From an uncultured Roseateles sp. (lineage in GTDB: Bacteria > Pseudomonadota > Gammaproteobacteria > Burkholderiales > Burkholderiaceae_C): 64,000 nt of DNA. Numbering within the stretch: position 1 is the first letter of the stretch; every line of letters starts with the position of its first letter. The notes under the pieces are model-generated. The model saw nothing but the letters and a program-made list of their open reading frames with translations. It was not told the origin of the DNA and did no database searches. The stretch spans positions 3,224,001 through 3,288,000 of the forward strand of contig NZ_OY729424.1 of the NCBI RefSeq assembly GCF_963422335.1, read 5' to 3'. The translations under genes and the position numbers were made by a program. Shown in pieces: positions 32,957-43,190 of this stretch.

Positions 32957-34306
32957 TTGAAGAAGATTTCTGGCCGCACCGCGGCAGCCGGGGCCCTGGC
33001 CCTCACCGTCCTGCTCGCTGCCTGTGGAGGCGGAGGCGGTGGCGATACCACCCCGCCGGCGGCCAGTTGCGGGCTGGCCGACACCCAGAGCTGGCTCCTC
33101 GGCTACATGCAGGATCAGTACCTCTGGTACGCCCGCATGCCCAGCGTCGATGCCGCCGCGCAGCCCACTGTGGAGGCCTACTTCGCTGCCTTGCTCTATC
33201 CCGGCGGGGGCGCCGATCCGGCCAGCCGTGACCGCTGGAGCTATGTGGAAACCACCGCCAGCCACGATCAGTTCTTCGGCGAGGGCCGCTCTTTGGGCTA
33301 TGGCCTGGCGGTGGGCGGCATCGAGCTGCGCGGCCGTCCCGACGAGCCGCTGCATGTGCGCTACATCGAGCCGAGGTCGCCCGCCGCAGCGGCCGGCCTG
33401 CAGCGCGGTGACATCCTGCTGAGCCTCAATGGCGTGAGCAGCGCGGAAGTCATCACCCGCGATGACTTCTCGGCGCTGACGCCCAAGGCCGCCGGCGACG
33501 TGCTGAAGCTGCAGGTGCGCAATGCTGCGGGCGACCGCACGGTGTCGGTGACGGCCAGCGTGTTCGATCTGACCCCAGTCAGCGCCAGCCAGGTGCTGCG
33601 CTCGGCCGCAGGCAAGACCACCGGCTACCTGCTGCTGAAGGATTTCATCAGCCAGGCCAGCACGCCGCTGGACGCTGCCTTCGGCCAGTTCAAGGCGGCC
33701 GGCGTGACCGAGCTGGTGCTGGACCTGCGCTACAACGGCGGTGGCCTGGTCAGCGTGGCCCGCGATCTGGCGTCCTATATCGGAGGCCAGGCGGCCCGCG
33801 GCGGCGTGTTCGCCACGCTGAAGTACAGCGACAAGCGGCAGAGCCAGAACAGCAATTTCAACTTCGAGCAGCCGAGCACCGGCCTGACGCTGAGCCGCGT
33901 GTTCGTGCTCAGCGGCCAGCGCACCTGCTCGGCCAGCGAGCTGGTGATCAATGGCCTGAAGCCCTTTGTCCAGGTTGTGCAGATCGGCGACACCAGCTGC
34001 GGCAAGCCGGTCGGTTTCGTGCCCAAGGCCCAGTGCGGCAACACCTTCAATGCAGTGAACTTCGAATCGGTCAACGCGGCCGGCGCGGGCCGCTACTGGG
34101 ACGGCCTGGCGCCGACCTGTCGCGTCGCCGACGCCTTCACCCGGGCGCTGGGCGACCCCACCGAGGCACTCACTGCCGCGGCGTTGAGCTATGCCGACAG
34201 TGGTGCATGCCCGGTCGCGGCGCCCGTGGCCAAGAGCCTCGCGGCCCGGCCGCGTGGCAGTACGACGACCGAGCCGGGTGAGCGCCAGGGGATGTGGTTG
34301 AGGTAA
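32957..34306 (+). CDS. S41-family peptidase lipoprotein with PDZ domain
   Basis: C-terminal-processing-type protease of 449 residues. A lipobox LLAACGGGGGG shows it is a lipoprotein, likely periplasm-facing. A PDZ domain lies near residues 115-185 (RSPAAAAGLQRGDILLSLNG) and the S41 domain follows, with the substrate strand RYNGGGLV and the catalytic SASE motif at 325-328. The start is TTG at 32957, supported by a GGGGAG ribosome site six bases before; no ATG precedes the signal. It is divergent from valS. Targets are unknown. Confidence 0.86.
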   Translation: MKKISGRTAAAGALALTVLLAACGGGGGGDTTPPAASCGLADTQSWLLGYMQDQYLWYARMPSVDAAAQPTVEAYFAALLYPGGGADPASRDRWSYVETTASHDQFFGEGRSLGYGLAVGGIELRGRPDEPLHVRYIEPRSPAAAAGLQRGDILLSLNGVSSAEVITRDDFSALTPKAAGDVLKLQVRNAAGDRTVSVTASVFDLTPVSASQVLRSAAGKTTGYLLLKDFISQASTPLDAAFGQFKAAGVTELVLDLRYNGGGLVSVARDLASYIGGQAARGGVFATLKYSDKRQSQNSNFNFEQPSTGLTLSRVFVLSGQRTCSASELVINGLKPFVQVVQIGDTSCGKPVGFVPKAQCGNTFNAVNFESVNAAGAGRYWDGLAPTCRVADAFTRALGDPTEALTAAALSYADSGACPVAAPVAKSLAARPRGSTTTEPGERQGMWLR

Positions 34307-34409
34307 GGCCGACGCTGAAACAAAACGAAACCCGGCGATACCGCGGCGAGATGCTTCGCCGGCGGCTCGCTTCCATCATGGAGTCCTCTGCAAACCAACG
34401 AGGATTTCA

Positions 34410-34832
34410 ATGATGTTCTTCCACCGTTTCGGCCGCCGTCACCACGATCACGGCCACCATCATCATCATGGCCACCACGGATTCGGCTGGGGGGCTGACT
34501 TCGTGATGGACCGGCTGATGGCCAAGGCCAGCCGCCGTCTGGATCTGAACCCGGCGCAGCAGCTGGCTCTGCGCCAGCTGCTGGAGTTGCTGCAGCAGCA
34601 GCGAGAGGCGCTGAAGGGCGGCTCGGCACGGAAGGAGCTGGCCGACCTGCTGGGCGGGGCCAGCTTCGATCGCGCGGCCGCGCAAAGCCTGTGGGACGAC
34701 CGCATGCAGGCGCTGCGTGATGGCGGCCCGGTGCTGATTGCGGCAATTGCCGATTTTTTCGACACGCTGGACGCCGACCAGCAGCAGTTGCTGCGCTTCA
34801 TGCTCAGGCCGCGCCGTTTCGGCATGTGCTGA
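34410..34832 (+). CDS. Histidine-rich Spy/CpxP-like small protein
   Basis: Protein of 140 residues. The first 25 residues hold 11 histidines (HHDHGHHHHHGHH core), a probable metal-binding tail. The rest is helical, with two LTxxQ-like motifs (LNPAQQLALRQLLELLQQQ and LDADQQQLLRFML) resembling Spy/CpxP periplasmic sensors, but no signal peptide is visible. AGGA lies before ATG 34410. It immediately precedes a response regulator and a kinase whose own N-terminus is also histidine-rich, so a metal- or envelope-stress accessory role is inferred. Confidence 0.65.
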   Translation: MMFFHRFGRRHHDHGHHHHHGHHGFGWGADFVMDRLMAKASRRLDLNPAQQLALRQLLELLQQQREALKGGSARKELADLLGGASFDRAAAQSLWDDRMQALRDGGPVLIAAIADFFDTLDADQQQLLRFMLRPRRFGMC

Positions 34833-34857
34833 CAGCCCAGGCAGAATCAGAACCACC

Positions 34858-35553
34858 ATGCCACGACTGCTGATGATTGACGACGACGAAGCGCTGGCCG
34901 GGCCGCTGACCCAGTACCTGGCCCGCTTCGATTTCGAGCTGCATGCCGCGCCCCGGCCCAGCCTGGGGCTGCAGCGCCTGGCCGCCGAGCCAGTCGATGC
35001 CTTGATACTGGACGGCATGCTGCCCGAGATCGATGGCTTCGAGCTGTGCAAGCAGATACGCGCCGGCGCCGAGGCGACGCGCCACCTGCCCATCCTGATG
35101 CTGACCGCGCGCGGTGACCTGACCGACCGCGTCGTCGGCCTGGAGCTGGGCGCCGACGACTATCTGGCCAAGCCCTTCGAACCGCGCGAGCTGGCCGCGC
35201 GGTTGCAAAGCCTGCTGCGCCGGGCTCGCATGGCGCCCGGCCTGGCGGCGCCCGACATGCGCTTCGACGGCCTGCGCATCGACACCGCGCGGCGCGAGGT
35301 CTGGGGTTGCGACGGCAGCCTGCTGGAGCTGACCAGCACCGAGTACGAGCTGCTGGTGATACTGGCCCGCGAACCCAGGCGCGTGTTCCACCGCGACGAG
35401 ATACTGAACCGCCTGCGCGGCCATGAGGCCTATCTGTACACCCGCGCGGTGGACATCCTGGTCAGCCGCTTGCGCAAGAAGCTGGCGCCGCTGGATGCCT
35501 TGAAGACGCTGCGCAATGCCGGTTACTGCTTTGCGCTGGCGGCGCAGCCATGA
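34858..35553 (+). CDS. OmpR/PhoB-family response regulator
   Basis: Two-component regulator of 231 residues. Receiver domain: acidic pocket DDDE near residues 8-11, phospho-acceptor Asp52 in LILDGMLPEIDG, Thr83 and Lys105 in YLAKPFEP. A winged-helix DNA-binding domain follows (LTSTEYELLVILAREPRRVFHRDEIL ... YTRAVDILVSRLRKKL). ATG 34858 begins the receiver; it overlaps the kinase gene by 4 bases. It should be phosphorylated by that kinase and control this locus. Confidence 0.92.
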   Translation: MPRLLMIDDDEALAGPLTQYLARFDFELHAAPRPSLGLQRLAAEPVDALILDGMLPEIDGFELCKQIRAGAEATRHLPILMLTARGDLTDRVVGLELGADDYLAKPFEPRELAARLQSLLRRARMAPGLAAPDMRFDGLRIDTARREVWGCDGSLLELTSTEYELLVILAREPRRVFHRDEILNRLRGHEAYLYTRAVDILVSRLRKKLAPLDALKTLRNAGYCFALAAQP

Positions 35554-36632
35554 GGGGGCGGCAGGGGCAGCCACGGCAGCATGAAGCGCTGAACCATTGG
35601 CGCGCTCACCATCGCAAGCACTGGCGCATGCACCAACGGATGCACCAGCGCTGGCACGAGCAGCACCGTCATTGGCGCCATCGTTTCAAGCACCTGGGTG
35701 CGCGCCTGGCGGCGATCTTTCTGGTGCTGGCCCTGGCGAGCAGCCTGATCCTGTTCTATGCCACCCGCCAGCCCTACGGTTGGTTGTGGGGCGCGCCGCT
35801 GCTGCTGATCGTCACCGGCATGGCCTTCGGCACGATACGGCACATGATTCGGCCGCTGCGTGCGCTGGCCGTCGGTGCCGAGGCCTTTGCGCGCGGCGAT
35901 CTGTCGCACCGCATCCGGCTGCGGCCGCACAGCGAGCTGGGTGAACTGGCCGATTTGTTCAACCGCATGGCCGCCGACATCCAGGCGATGCTGGACGGCA
36001 AGCGTGCACTGCTGCTGGCGATCAGCCACGAGCTGCGCAGCCCCTTGACCCGCGCACGGTTGAATGCCGAGCTGGTGGAGGAGGGGCCGCCGCGCCAGGC
36101 CCTGTTGCAGGACCTGGCCCTGATGCGCGATCTGATCACCGGCATCCTGGAAAGCGAACGCCTGGGCGCCGGCCATAGCGCGCTGGCCCTGCAAAGCTGC
36201 AATCTGAATGCGCTGATCGCCGAGCTGGTGCAAAACCAGTTCCCCGACGACGAGATCACACTGGAGCTGGCACCCGAGCTGCCTGCGATGCAGCTCGATC
36301 GCTTGCGCATGCAGCTGCTGCTGCGCAACTTGACGGACAACGCGCTGCGCCACAACGATGCGACGCAGGGGCCGGTGCGCATCAGCACGGTGGTGACGGA
36401 GCAGGGCGTTCGCCTGGCAGTGCGCGACTTCGGCCCCGGCGTACCGGCCGAGGTGCTGCCCAAGCTGGGCGAGCCCTTCTACCGGCCCGACGAGGCCCGC
36501 ACCCGCAGCAGTGGCGGCGTGGGCCTGGGGCTGAGCCTGTGCAAGCTGATTGCCAGCGCCCATGGGGCGGCGCTGGTGTTGAGCAACGCTGAACCCGGCT
36601 TCGAGGCCAGCGTTGCGTTGCCGAAGACCTGA
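35550..36632 (+). CDS. Sensor histidine kinase with His/Trp/Arg-rich cytoplasmic N-terminus
   Basis: Inner-membrane kinase of 360 residues. Residues 11-48 hold 12 His, 4 Trp and many Arg before the first membrane segment (TM1 about 52-71). TM2 is about 80-97, so the periplasmic loop is only about 8 residues and there is no periplasmic sensor domain. HAMP follows, then the phospho-acceptor His160 in SHELRSPLTR and a complete ATPase domain (NLTDNALRHND, DFGPGVP, GGVGLGLSLCK). It pairs with the response regulator by a 4-base overlap. The basic His-rich tail may sense metal or pH, or bind the upstream His-rich protein. Confidence 0.9.
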   Translation: MRGRQGQPRQHEALNHWRAHHRKHWRMHQRMHQRWHEQHRHWRHRFKHLGARLAAIFLVLALASSLILFYATRQPYGWLWGAPLLLIVTGMAFGTIRHMIRPLRALAVGAEAFARGDLSHRIRLRPHSELGELADLFNRMAADIQAMLDGKRALLLAISHELRSPLTRARLNAELVEEGPPRQALLQDLALMRDLITGILESERLGAGHSALALQSCNLNALIAELVQNQFPDDEITLELAPELPAMQLDRLRMQLLLRNLTDNALRHNDATQGPVRISTVVTEQGVRLAVRDFGPGVPAEVLPKLGEPFYRPDEARTRSSGGVGLGLSLCKLIASAHGAALVLSNAEPGFEASVALPKT

Positions 36633-36648
36633 TCAGTTGAGGTCGGAG

Positions 36649-36666
36649 CTTGCCGGGTACGGCAAG
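36649..36666. terminator. Short hairpin between convergent kinase and guaC genes
   Basis: CTTGCCG and CGGCAAG pair perfectly around a 4-base loop (GGTA). It lies in the 46-base gap between two convergent genes. There is no T tract, so terminator function is only suggested by position. Confidence 0.45.
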
Positions 36667-36678
36667 GTTCAACCCCAA

Positions 36679-37656
36679 TTACATGAAAAGGTGCTCGCCC
36701 GCGTTCTCTCCACCGAGCACCACATAGTTGACCTTGCGCAGGTCCACCAGCTTGGTGCCGCCGGAGTAGGAGATCGAACTCTGCACATCTTCCTGCATCT
36801 CGCGCAGCGTGTCGGCCAGCTTGCCCTTCACCGGTTCGAGAATGCGCTTGCCCTCGACATGCTTGTATTCGCCCTTGTTGAAGTCGCTGGCCGAGCCGTA
36901 GTACTCCTTGTACAGCCTGCCGTCGACCTCGACGGTCTGGCCCGGTGACTCCTCATGGCCGGCGAACAGTGAGCCGACCATGACCATCGCGGCACCGAAG
37001 CGCACGCTCTTGGCGATGTCGCCATGGTGGCGTATGCCCCCGTCGGCAATGATGGGCTTGGTGGCCACGCGCGCGCACCACTTCAGGGCCGAGAGTTGCC
37101 AGCCGCCGGTGCCGAAGCCGGTCTTCAGCCGGGTGATGCAGACCTTGCCCGGGCCGATGCCGACCTTGGTCGCGTCGGCGCCCCAGGTCTCCAGATCGAT
37201 CACGCCCTCCGGCGTGCCGACATTGCCGGCGATGACGAAGGCCTTGGGCAGCTTATGTTTGATGTGGGCAATCATGCGCTGCACGCTGTCGGCATGGCCG
37301 TGGGCAATGTCGATGGTGATGTAGTCGGCGCCCACGCCTTCGGCCGCCAGCCGGTCGATGATGGCGTAGTCGGCCTGCTTGACGCCGGAGCTGACCGAGA
37401 CGATCAGCCCTTTGTCGCGCATGCTCTTGGCATAGGCGACGGTGTCCAGGTCGAAGCGGTGCATGACGTAGAAATAACCGTTGGCGGCGAGGAATTCGGT
37501 GATGCTCTCATCCACCACCGTCTTCATGTTCGCCGGCACCACCGGCAGCTTGAAGCGGTGGCCACCGAACTCGACCGAGGTGTCGCACTCGGCGCGGCTT
37601 TCCACGCGGCATTTGCGCGGCAGCAGGAGGATGTTGTCGTAGTCGAAGATTTCCAT
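36679..37656 (-). CDS. guaC: GMP reductase
   Basis: NADPH-dependent GMP reductase, 325 residues, converts GMP to IMP and ammonia in purine salvage. The catalytic cysteine is in GIGPGKVCITR, the start is the typical IFDYDNILLLPRKC, and GGIRHHGDIAKSVRFGA marks the IMPDH/GMPR barrel. It lacks the CBS domains of IMP dehydrogenase. It converges with the two-component system and is preceded on its own strand by a structured region (37728-37796). Confidence 0.93.
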   Translation of the reverse strand: MEIFDYDNILLLPRKCRVESRAECDTSVEFGGHRFKLPVVPANMKTVVDESITEFLAANGYFYVMHRFDLDTVAYAKSMRDKGLIVSVSSGVKQADYAIIDRLAAEGVGADYITIDIAHGHADSVQRMIAHIKHKLPKAFVIAGNVGTPEGVIDLETWGADATKVGIGPGKVCITRLKTGFGTGGWQLSALKWCARVATKPIIADGGIRHHGDIAKSVRFGAAMVMVGSLFAGHEESPGQTVEVDGRLYKEYYGSASDFNKGEYKHVEGKRILEPVKGKLADTLREMQEDVQSSISYSGGTKLVDLRKVNYVVLGGENAGEHLFM

Positions 37657-37727
37657 GATTCACGTCGCAAGAATAGGAATGCGTTGATGCAGTGCATGTC
37701 CGAGGCTGCGAGCGCTTGACTTGGAGA

Positions 37728-37796
37728 TCCGGTCTGTCCGTGAGGCCGTCAGCGGGGACGGTACGAACCACCGGACGCCAAAATTTGGGCCCGGTG
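37728..37796 (-). promoter_or_regulatory. Structured leader candidate with mutually exclusive stems upstream of guaC
   Basis: Read on the minus strand, CACCGG (37796-37791) can pair with CCGGTG (37774-37769), while the overlapping TCCGGT (37775-37770) can instead pair with ACCGGA (37733-37728), enclosing a third hairpin CCGTC-loop-GACGG (37761-37746). The first two pairings exclude each other, as in attenuators and riboswitches. It lies 72-140 bases before the guaC start. No known riboswitch class was recognised. Function is unproven. Confidence 0.4.
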
Positions 37797-37916
37797 ATTG
37801 ATTCTACGCGGATCGGTTGAGGCCACCCGAAAGAGGGTGATCCCACCAAGGAGGGATGCCACCGCATCAGCGATGTGACGGGCTACGCTCGGCCCCACAC
37901 CAATACTGGAGGCGCC

Positions 37917-38785
37917 ATGACACCCAACACGCCACACCAGCCGCGCCGGCTGTTCTGCCAGCAGCTGCCGGCTGCATTGGGGCTGTCGGCAGGCGTGTGG
38001 GCGCCGTCGTTGGCGGCGCAGCCGGCCGTGCTGCTGGCCAAGGAATGGAGCACCGGCCGTGACCCGAGCCACTACCTGGTCAGCGAAAAGCTCGACGGCG
38101 TGCGCGCGCTGTGGGATGGCAGCACACTGCGCTTTCGCAGTGGTCGCGTGGTCGCCGCGCAAGCCTGGTTTCTGGCCCGGCTGCCGGCCGAGCCGCTGGA
38201 TGGCGAACTGTGGCTGGCCCGCGGCCGTTTCGAGCGGCTGTCCGGCATGGTGCGCAAGTCGCCGGCGGTGGACGCCGACTGGCGCGAGATCCAGTACCGC
38301 GTGTTCGAGCTGCCCGGTGCCGGCGGCACCTTCGCCCAGCGTGCGCAGCAGCTGCACGCCTTGATCGCACGCCTGGGCTGGCCGCAGCTGCAGGCGGTGG
38401 AGCAGGACAGGGTGGCTTCGGCAGCGGCGCTGCAGGACCGGCTGCAGGCGGTGCTGAAGCTCGGCGGCGAGGGCCTGATGCTGCATCACCAGGATGCACC
38501 GGTGCAGGGCGGCCGCAGTGACGTACTGCTGAAACTGAAGGCGCGGGATGACGCCGAGGCCAGGGTCATTGCCCACGAGCCCGGCAAGGGCAAATACGCC
38601 GGCCAGCTGGGTGGCCTGAAGGTACAGACGCCGGAGGGCCGGCAGTTCGTCATCGGCACCGGCTTCAGCGATGCCGAGCGGCTGAGCCCGCCGCCGGTGG
38701 GCGCCGTGGTGACCTACACCTACCAGGGGTTGACCCGCACCGGGCTGCCGCGCTTTGCGAGCTTTCTACGCGTGCATCAGGAGCA

Positions 38786-38789
<4 letters not shown>
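37917..38789 (+). CDS. Exported ATP-dependent DNA ligase (LigE-like)
   Basis: Minimal ATP-dependent DNA ligase of 290 residues. The adenylated lysine is Lys58 in SEKLDGVRALWDG; later motifs include DGELWLARGRF, GGEGLMLHH and the OB-domain end VGAVVTYTYQGLTRTGLPRFASFLRVH. It carries an N-terminal leader (RRLFCQQLPAALGLSAG, cut near SLAA), as in periplasmic LigE enzymes of other Proteobacteria, which are thought to mend nicked incoming DNA. GGAGG precedes ATG 37917. Its 3' end overlaps the convergent hybrid kinase gene by 4 bases. Confidence 0.85.
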
Positions 38790-40600
<1,811 letters not shown>

Positions 40601-40791
40601 GTATCGGTACGGCCCGGATCCACGCTACCGCTTTGATGCGGTTTATCGCGCTCGGCCGAGCAAAAAAGCATTCCCCTGAACGACGCTTTGGTTTCTACAC
40701 CGAGTGCATGACAAATTGTCTAGGGCGAACCCCTGGGCGTGGCATCAAAGCCGCAGTGTTGCGGTGCTTGGTTGCGCGCCTCAAGCAGACC

Positions 40792-41505
40792 CTAATACAG
40801 GACTTCAGGCCCAGGCAGGAAGCGCCACTGCCCCGGTGCCAGGTCTGAAGGCAAGACCAGCGTACCGAAGGCGCTGCGGTGCAGGCCCTCGACGCGATTG
40901 CCGACGGCCGCGACCATGCGTTTGACCTGATGGTACTTTCCCTCGGTCAGGGTCAGGCGCAGGCCGTGGGTGTCGAAGCGCTCGGCGCCCTCGGCGCGCA
41001 CCTGCTCGGGCTTGTGGTGCGGTTTCGCATCGGGCTCGCGCAACTCCACGCCGGCCAGCAAGGCCGCCACCTGCTCGTCGGTCACCGGGTGCTTGCACTG
41101 CGCCTCGTAGACCTTGGGCACGTGGTGCTTGGGGCTGGTCAGCTTGTGGATCAGCTTGCCGTCGTCGGTGAACAGCAGCAGGCCGGTGGTGTCTTCGTCG
41201 AGGCGGCCGATCGGCTGCATGTCGCGCTCGCGCAGCGGTGCGGCCAGCAAACTCATCACGCTGGGGTGGTGCTTGGGTTTTTGCGAGCACTCGTAGCCGG
41301 TGGGCTTGTTCAGCAGCACCAGGGCCTTCTCGAAATAGGGCCAGTCCTTGCCGCTGACCCGGAAGATCAGGCCCTTGGGCTCGACCTCGTGGTGCGGGTC
41401 GTCGATCACCGCACCGTCAATGGCCACCTCGCCATGCTGGATCAGCCCGGCGCAGATGCGGCGGGTGCCGAAGCCTTGGGTGAACAGGATCTGGGCGAGG
41501 TTCAT
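40792..41505 (-). CDS. rsuA: 16S rRNA pseudouridine(516) synthase-like enzyme
   Basis: RsuA/RluB-family pseudouridine synthase, 237 residues. An N-terminal S4 RNA-binding domain (MNLAQILFTQGFGTRRICAG) precedes the catalytic domain with Asp103 in GRLDEDTTGLLLFTDDG and the late KYHQVKRMVAAVGNRVEGLHR. RsuA modifies U516 in 16S rRNA; the close relatives RluE and RluB act on 23S, and I cannot fully exclude them. It stands alone, transcribed toward the end of the hybrid kinase promoter region. Confidence 0.85.
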   Translation of the reverse strand: MNLAQILFTQGFGTRRICAGLIQHGEVAIDGAVIDDPHHEVEPKGLIFRVSGKDWPYFEKALVLLNKPTGYECSQKPKHHPSVMSLLAAPLRERDMQPIGRLDEDTTGLLLFTDDGKLIHKLTSPKHHVPKVYEAQCKHPVTDEQVAALLAGVELREPDAKPHHKPEQVRAEGAERFDTHGLRLTLTEGKYHQVKRMVAAVGNRVEGLHRSAFGTLVLPSDLAPGQWRFLPGPEVLY

Positions 41506-41574
41506 GATGAGGCTTTCAAGTGCGGCGGCCGCCCGCAGGCGGCCGTCGAGGAGTCATGGGCGCAGTTTATCTGT

Positions 41575-42564
41575 TCACAGATCGCGTGCTGCGGGCAGGC
41601 TGGGCAGGCCAGGCCCGGCCAGACCGACTGCCGCCCGCACCGCCCTCAGCACCGCCTGGGCCGTGACCTCGGCGGCCAGCACGCCCAGCAGATTCAGATT
41701 GCCCGGCAGGCCGGACGCCCCGGTGGCCAGCGCAAACATCACATCGCCATCGGTCAGGGTATGCACCGGGTTGATCGACCGCGCCAGGCCGTCATGCGAC
41801 ATCTGCGCCATCTTGGTGGCGGCCACCTTGTCCAGCACGGCGTCGGTGGCAACTATGCCTATCGTGGTCGCCATGCCGGTGAGGTGGTGGGCAGGCAGGG
41901 CGCCGCGCAGCATGGCCTGGGCAATGCCTATGCGGGTGAGGCCGTCCTCGCTGCGGGCGCCGGCCACGACCTTGCCGTTGCTGGGGTCGATGACGTCGCC
42001 GATTGCGTTCACCGCCACCATGGCCGCCACCGTCACCCCGCCGACCTTGACCGAGGCGCAGCCGATGCCGCCCTTCATCGCCCGCTCAATGCCGAAGATC
42101 TTGCCCACCGTCGCGCCCGCACCGGCGCCGATGCAGCCCTCGGCCGGGGGCTCGCTGCTGGCCGCTTCGCAAGCGGCATAGCCGGCGGCGGCATCGGGCC
42201 GTATCGAGGGGTCGCCGACCCACAGATCGAAGAGCACGGCCGCCGGCACGATGGGCACGCGGGCCGGGCCGACCTTGAAGCCGTGGCCGCGCTCGTCCAG
42301 CCAGCGCATCACGCCGCTGGCGGCGTCCAGCCCGAAGGCGCTGCCACCCGACAGCAGCAGTGCATGCACCTGTTGCACGCTGTTGACCGGATTCAGCAGA
42401 TCGGTCTCGCGGGTGCCGGGGGCGGCACCGCGTACGTCGACGCCGGCCACAGCGCCCTGTTCGCACAGCAGCACGGTGCAGCCGGTCGGGCGGCGCGCAT
42501 CAGTGAAATGGCCGACCCTGAGGCCGGCCACGTCGGTGATGCTGCTCCGGAGCAAGGTGGTCAC
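41575..42564 (-). CDS. P1/S58-family self-cleaving peptidase (Thr nucleophile type)
   Basis: DmpA/L-aminopeptidase-D-esterase family (S58), 329 residues, which activates itself by internal cleavage. The region before the nucleophile is present as MATTIGIVATDA, with Thr233/234 the likely nucleophile, and the N-terminal DVAGLRVGHFTD and LLSGGSAFGLDAA are typical. It lacks a signal peptide. The GTG start at 42564 overlaps the stop of the upstream DUF3617 gene by 4 bases. A second S58 enzyme, of the Ser type, lies at 52974. Substrate is unknown. Confidence 0.82.
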   Translation of the reverse strand: MTTLLRSSITDVAGLRVGHFTDARRPTGCTVLLCEQGAVAGVDVRGAAPGTRETDLLNPVNSVQQVHALLLSGGSAFGLDAASGVMRWLDERGHGFKVGPARVPIVPAAVLFDLWVGDPSIRPDAAAGYAACEAASSEPPAEGCIGAGAGATVGKIFGIERAMKGGIGCASVKVGGVTVAAMVAVNAIGDVIDPSNGKVVAGARSEDGLTRIGIAQAMLRGALPAHHLTGMATTIGIVATDAVLDKVAATKMAQMSHDGLARSINPVHTLTDGDVMFALATGASGLPGNLNLLGVLAAEVTAQAVLRAVRAAVGLAGPGLPSLPAARDL

Positions 42565-43094
42565 TGGCCCATCGGCTTGATCGTGCCGCAATCGCCGCCC
42601 AGGAAGCGGCCTTCGCCGCTCATATTCATCGTTTCCATCTTGCCATTGCGCTGGGTGGTGATGCGGGTCTTGGTGGTGTAGGCGTCGCCGCCCATCACCT
42701 TGACCTCGCTCTCGCCCTCGGAGACCGGGTTGGTGCAACTGAAGCGCACCTGCGTCGTGCTGCCGCTGCGCGTCACGTCATGCTTGCAATTGCCCTTGTC
42801 GCTGACCGGCGGCGCGTTCTTGGCCGCCTGCTCGGGGCTGACGCAGACCTTGATGCTGATGCCACCATCGGCCAGGCTCATGCTCATGCCGCGCTGGGCC
42901 ATCATCTGTTCCATCATCTTGCGCTGATCGGGCGGCAGATTGGCCATCTGCTTCTGCGCCTCCTCCATCTGCGCCTGCTGCTTGCCCTCCAGCTGGGGTT
43001 TTTGTTTGATTTCCCACAGGCCGGGTTTCATGTTCTGGGCCGTGGCGGGCAGGGCGGCGCAGACCAGCAGGGCGGTGAGCAGGGGCAGCTTCAT
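42561..43094 (-). CDS. DUF3617 periplasmic protein
   Basis: Exported protein of 177 residues with a signal peptide (MKLPLLTALLVCAALPATAQ) and the DUF3617 layout: MKPGLWEIKQKPQLEGK, a Met/Gln-rich helix, then paired cysteines in KVCVSPEQ, GNCKHD and FSCTNPVSEG and a C-terminal GRFLGGDCG. Function is unknown; the domain is common in Proteobacteria. It is co-translated with the S58 peptidase downstream by a GTGA overlap and begins a two-gene unit. Confidence 0.85.
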   Translation of the reverse strand: MKLPLLTALLVCAALPATAQNMKPGLWEIKQKPQLEGKQQAQMEEAQKQMANLPPDQRKMMEQMMAQRGMSMSLADGGISIKVCVSPEQAAKNAPPVSDKGNCKHDVTRSGSTTQVRFSCTNPVSEGESEVKVMGGDAYTTKTRITTQRNGKMETMNMSGEGRFLGGDCGTIKPMGQ

Positions 43095-43129
43095 GGATCA
43101 ACTCCGGTTGGAATGAGGGGGAGCCAATG

Positions 43130-43164
43130 AAAAAGCCCGCCGACCTTTCGCAAAGTCAGCGGGC
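43130..43164 (-). terminator. Rho-independent terminator after the acyl-CoA dehydrogenase pair
   Basis: On the minus strand GCCCGC, an interior mismatch, a TGAC/GGTC inner stem and GCGGGC are followed by five T. It lies 27 bases after the stop of the minus-strand acyl-CoA dehydrogenase gene and before the DUF3617 promoter. Confidence 0.8.
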
Positions 43165-43190
43165 CTTCAGTCAGTTTAGCGCCATGGAAC

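Noticed and set aside
34344..34361. Small CGGCGA/TCGCCG hairpin upstream of the His-rich protein gene
   Set aside because: Six-base stem in very GC-rich DNA is expected by chance; no T tract.
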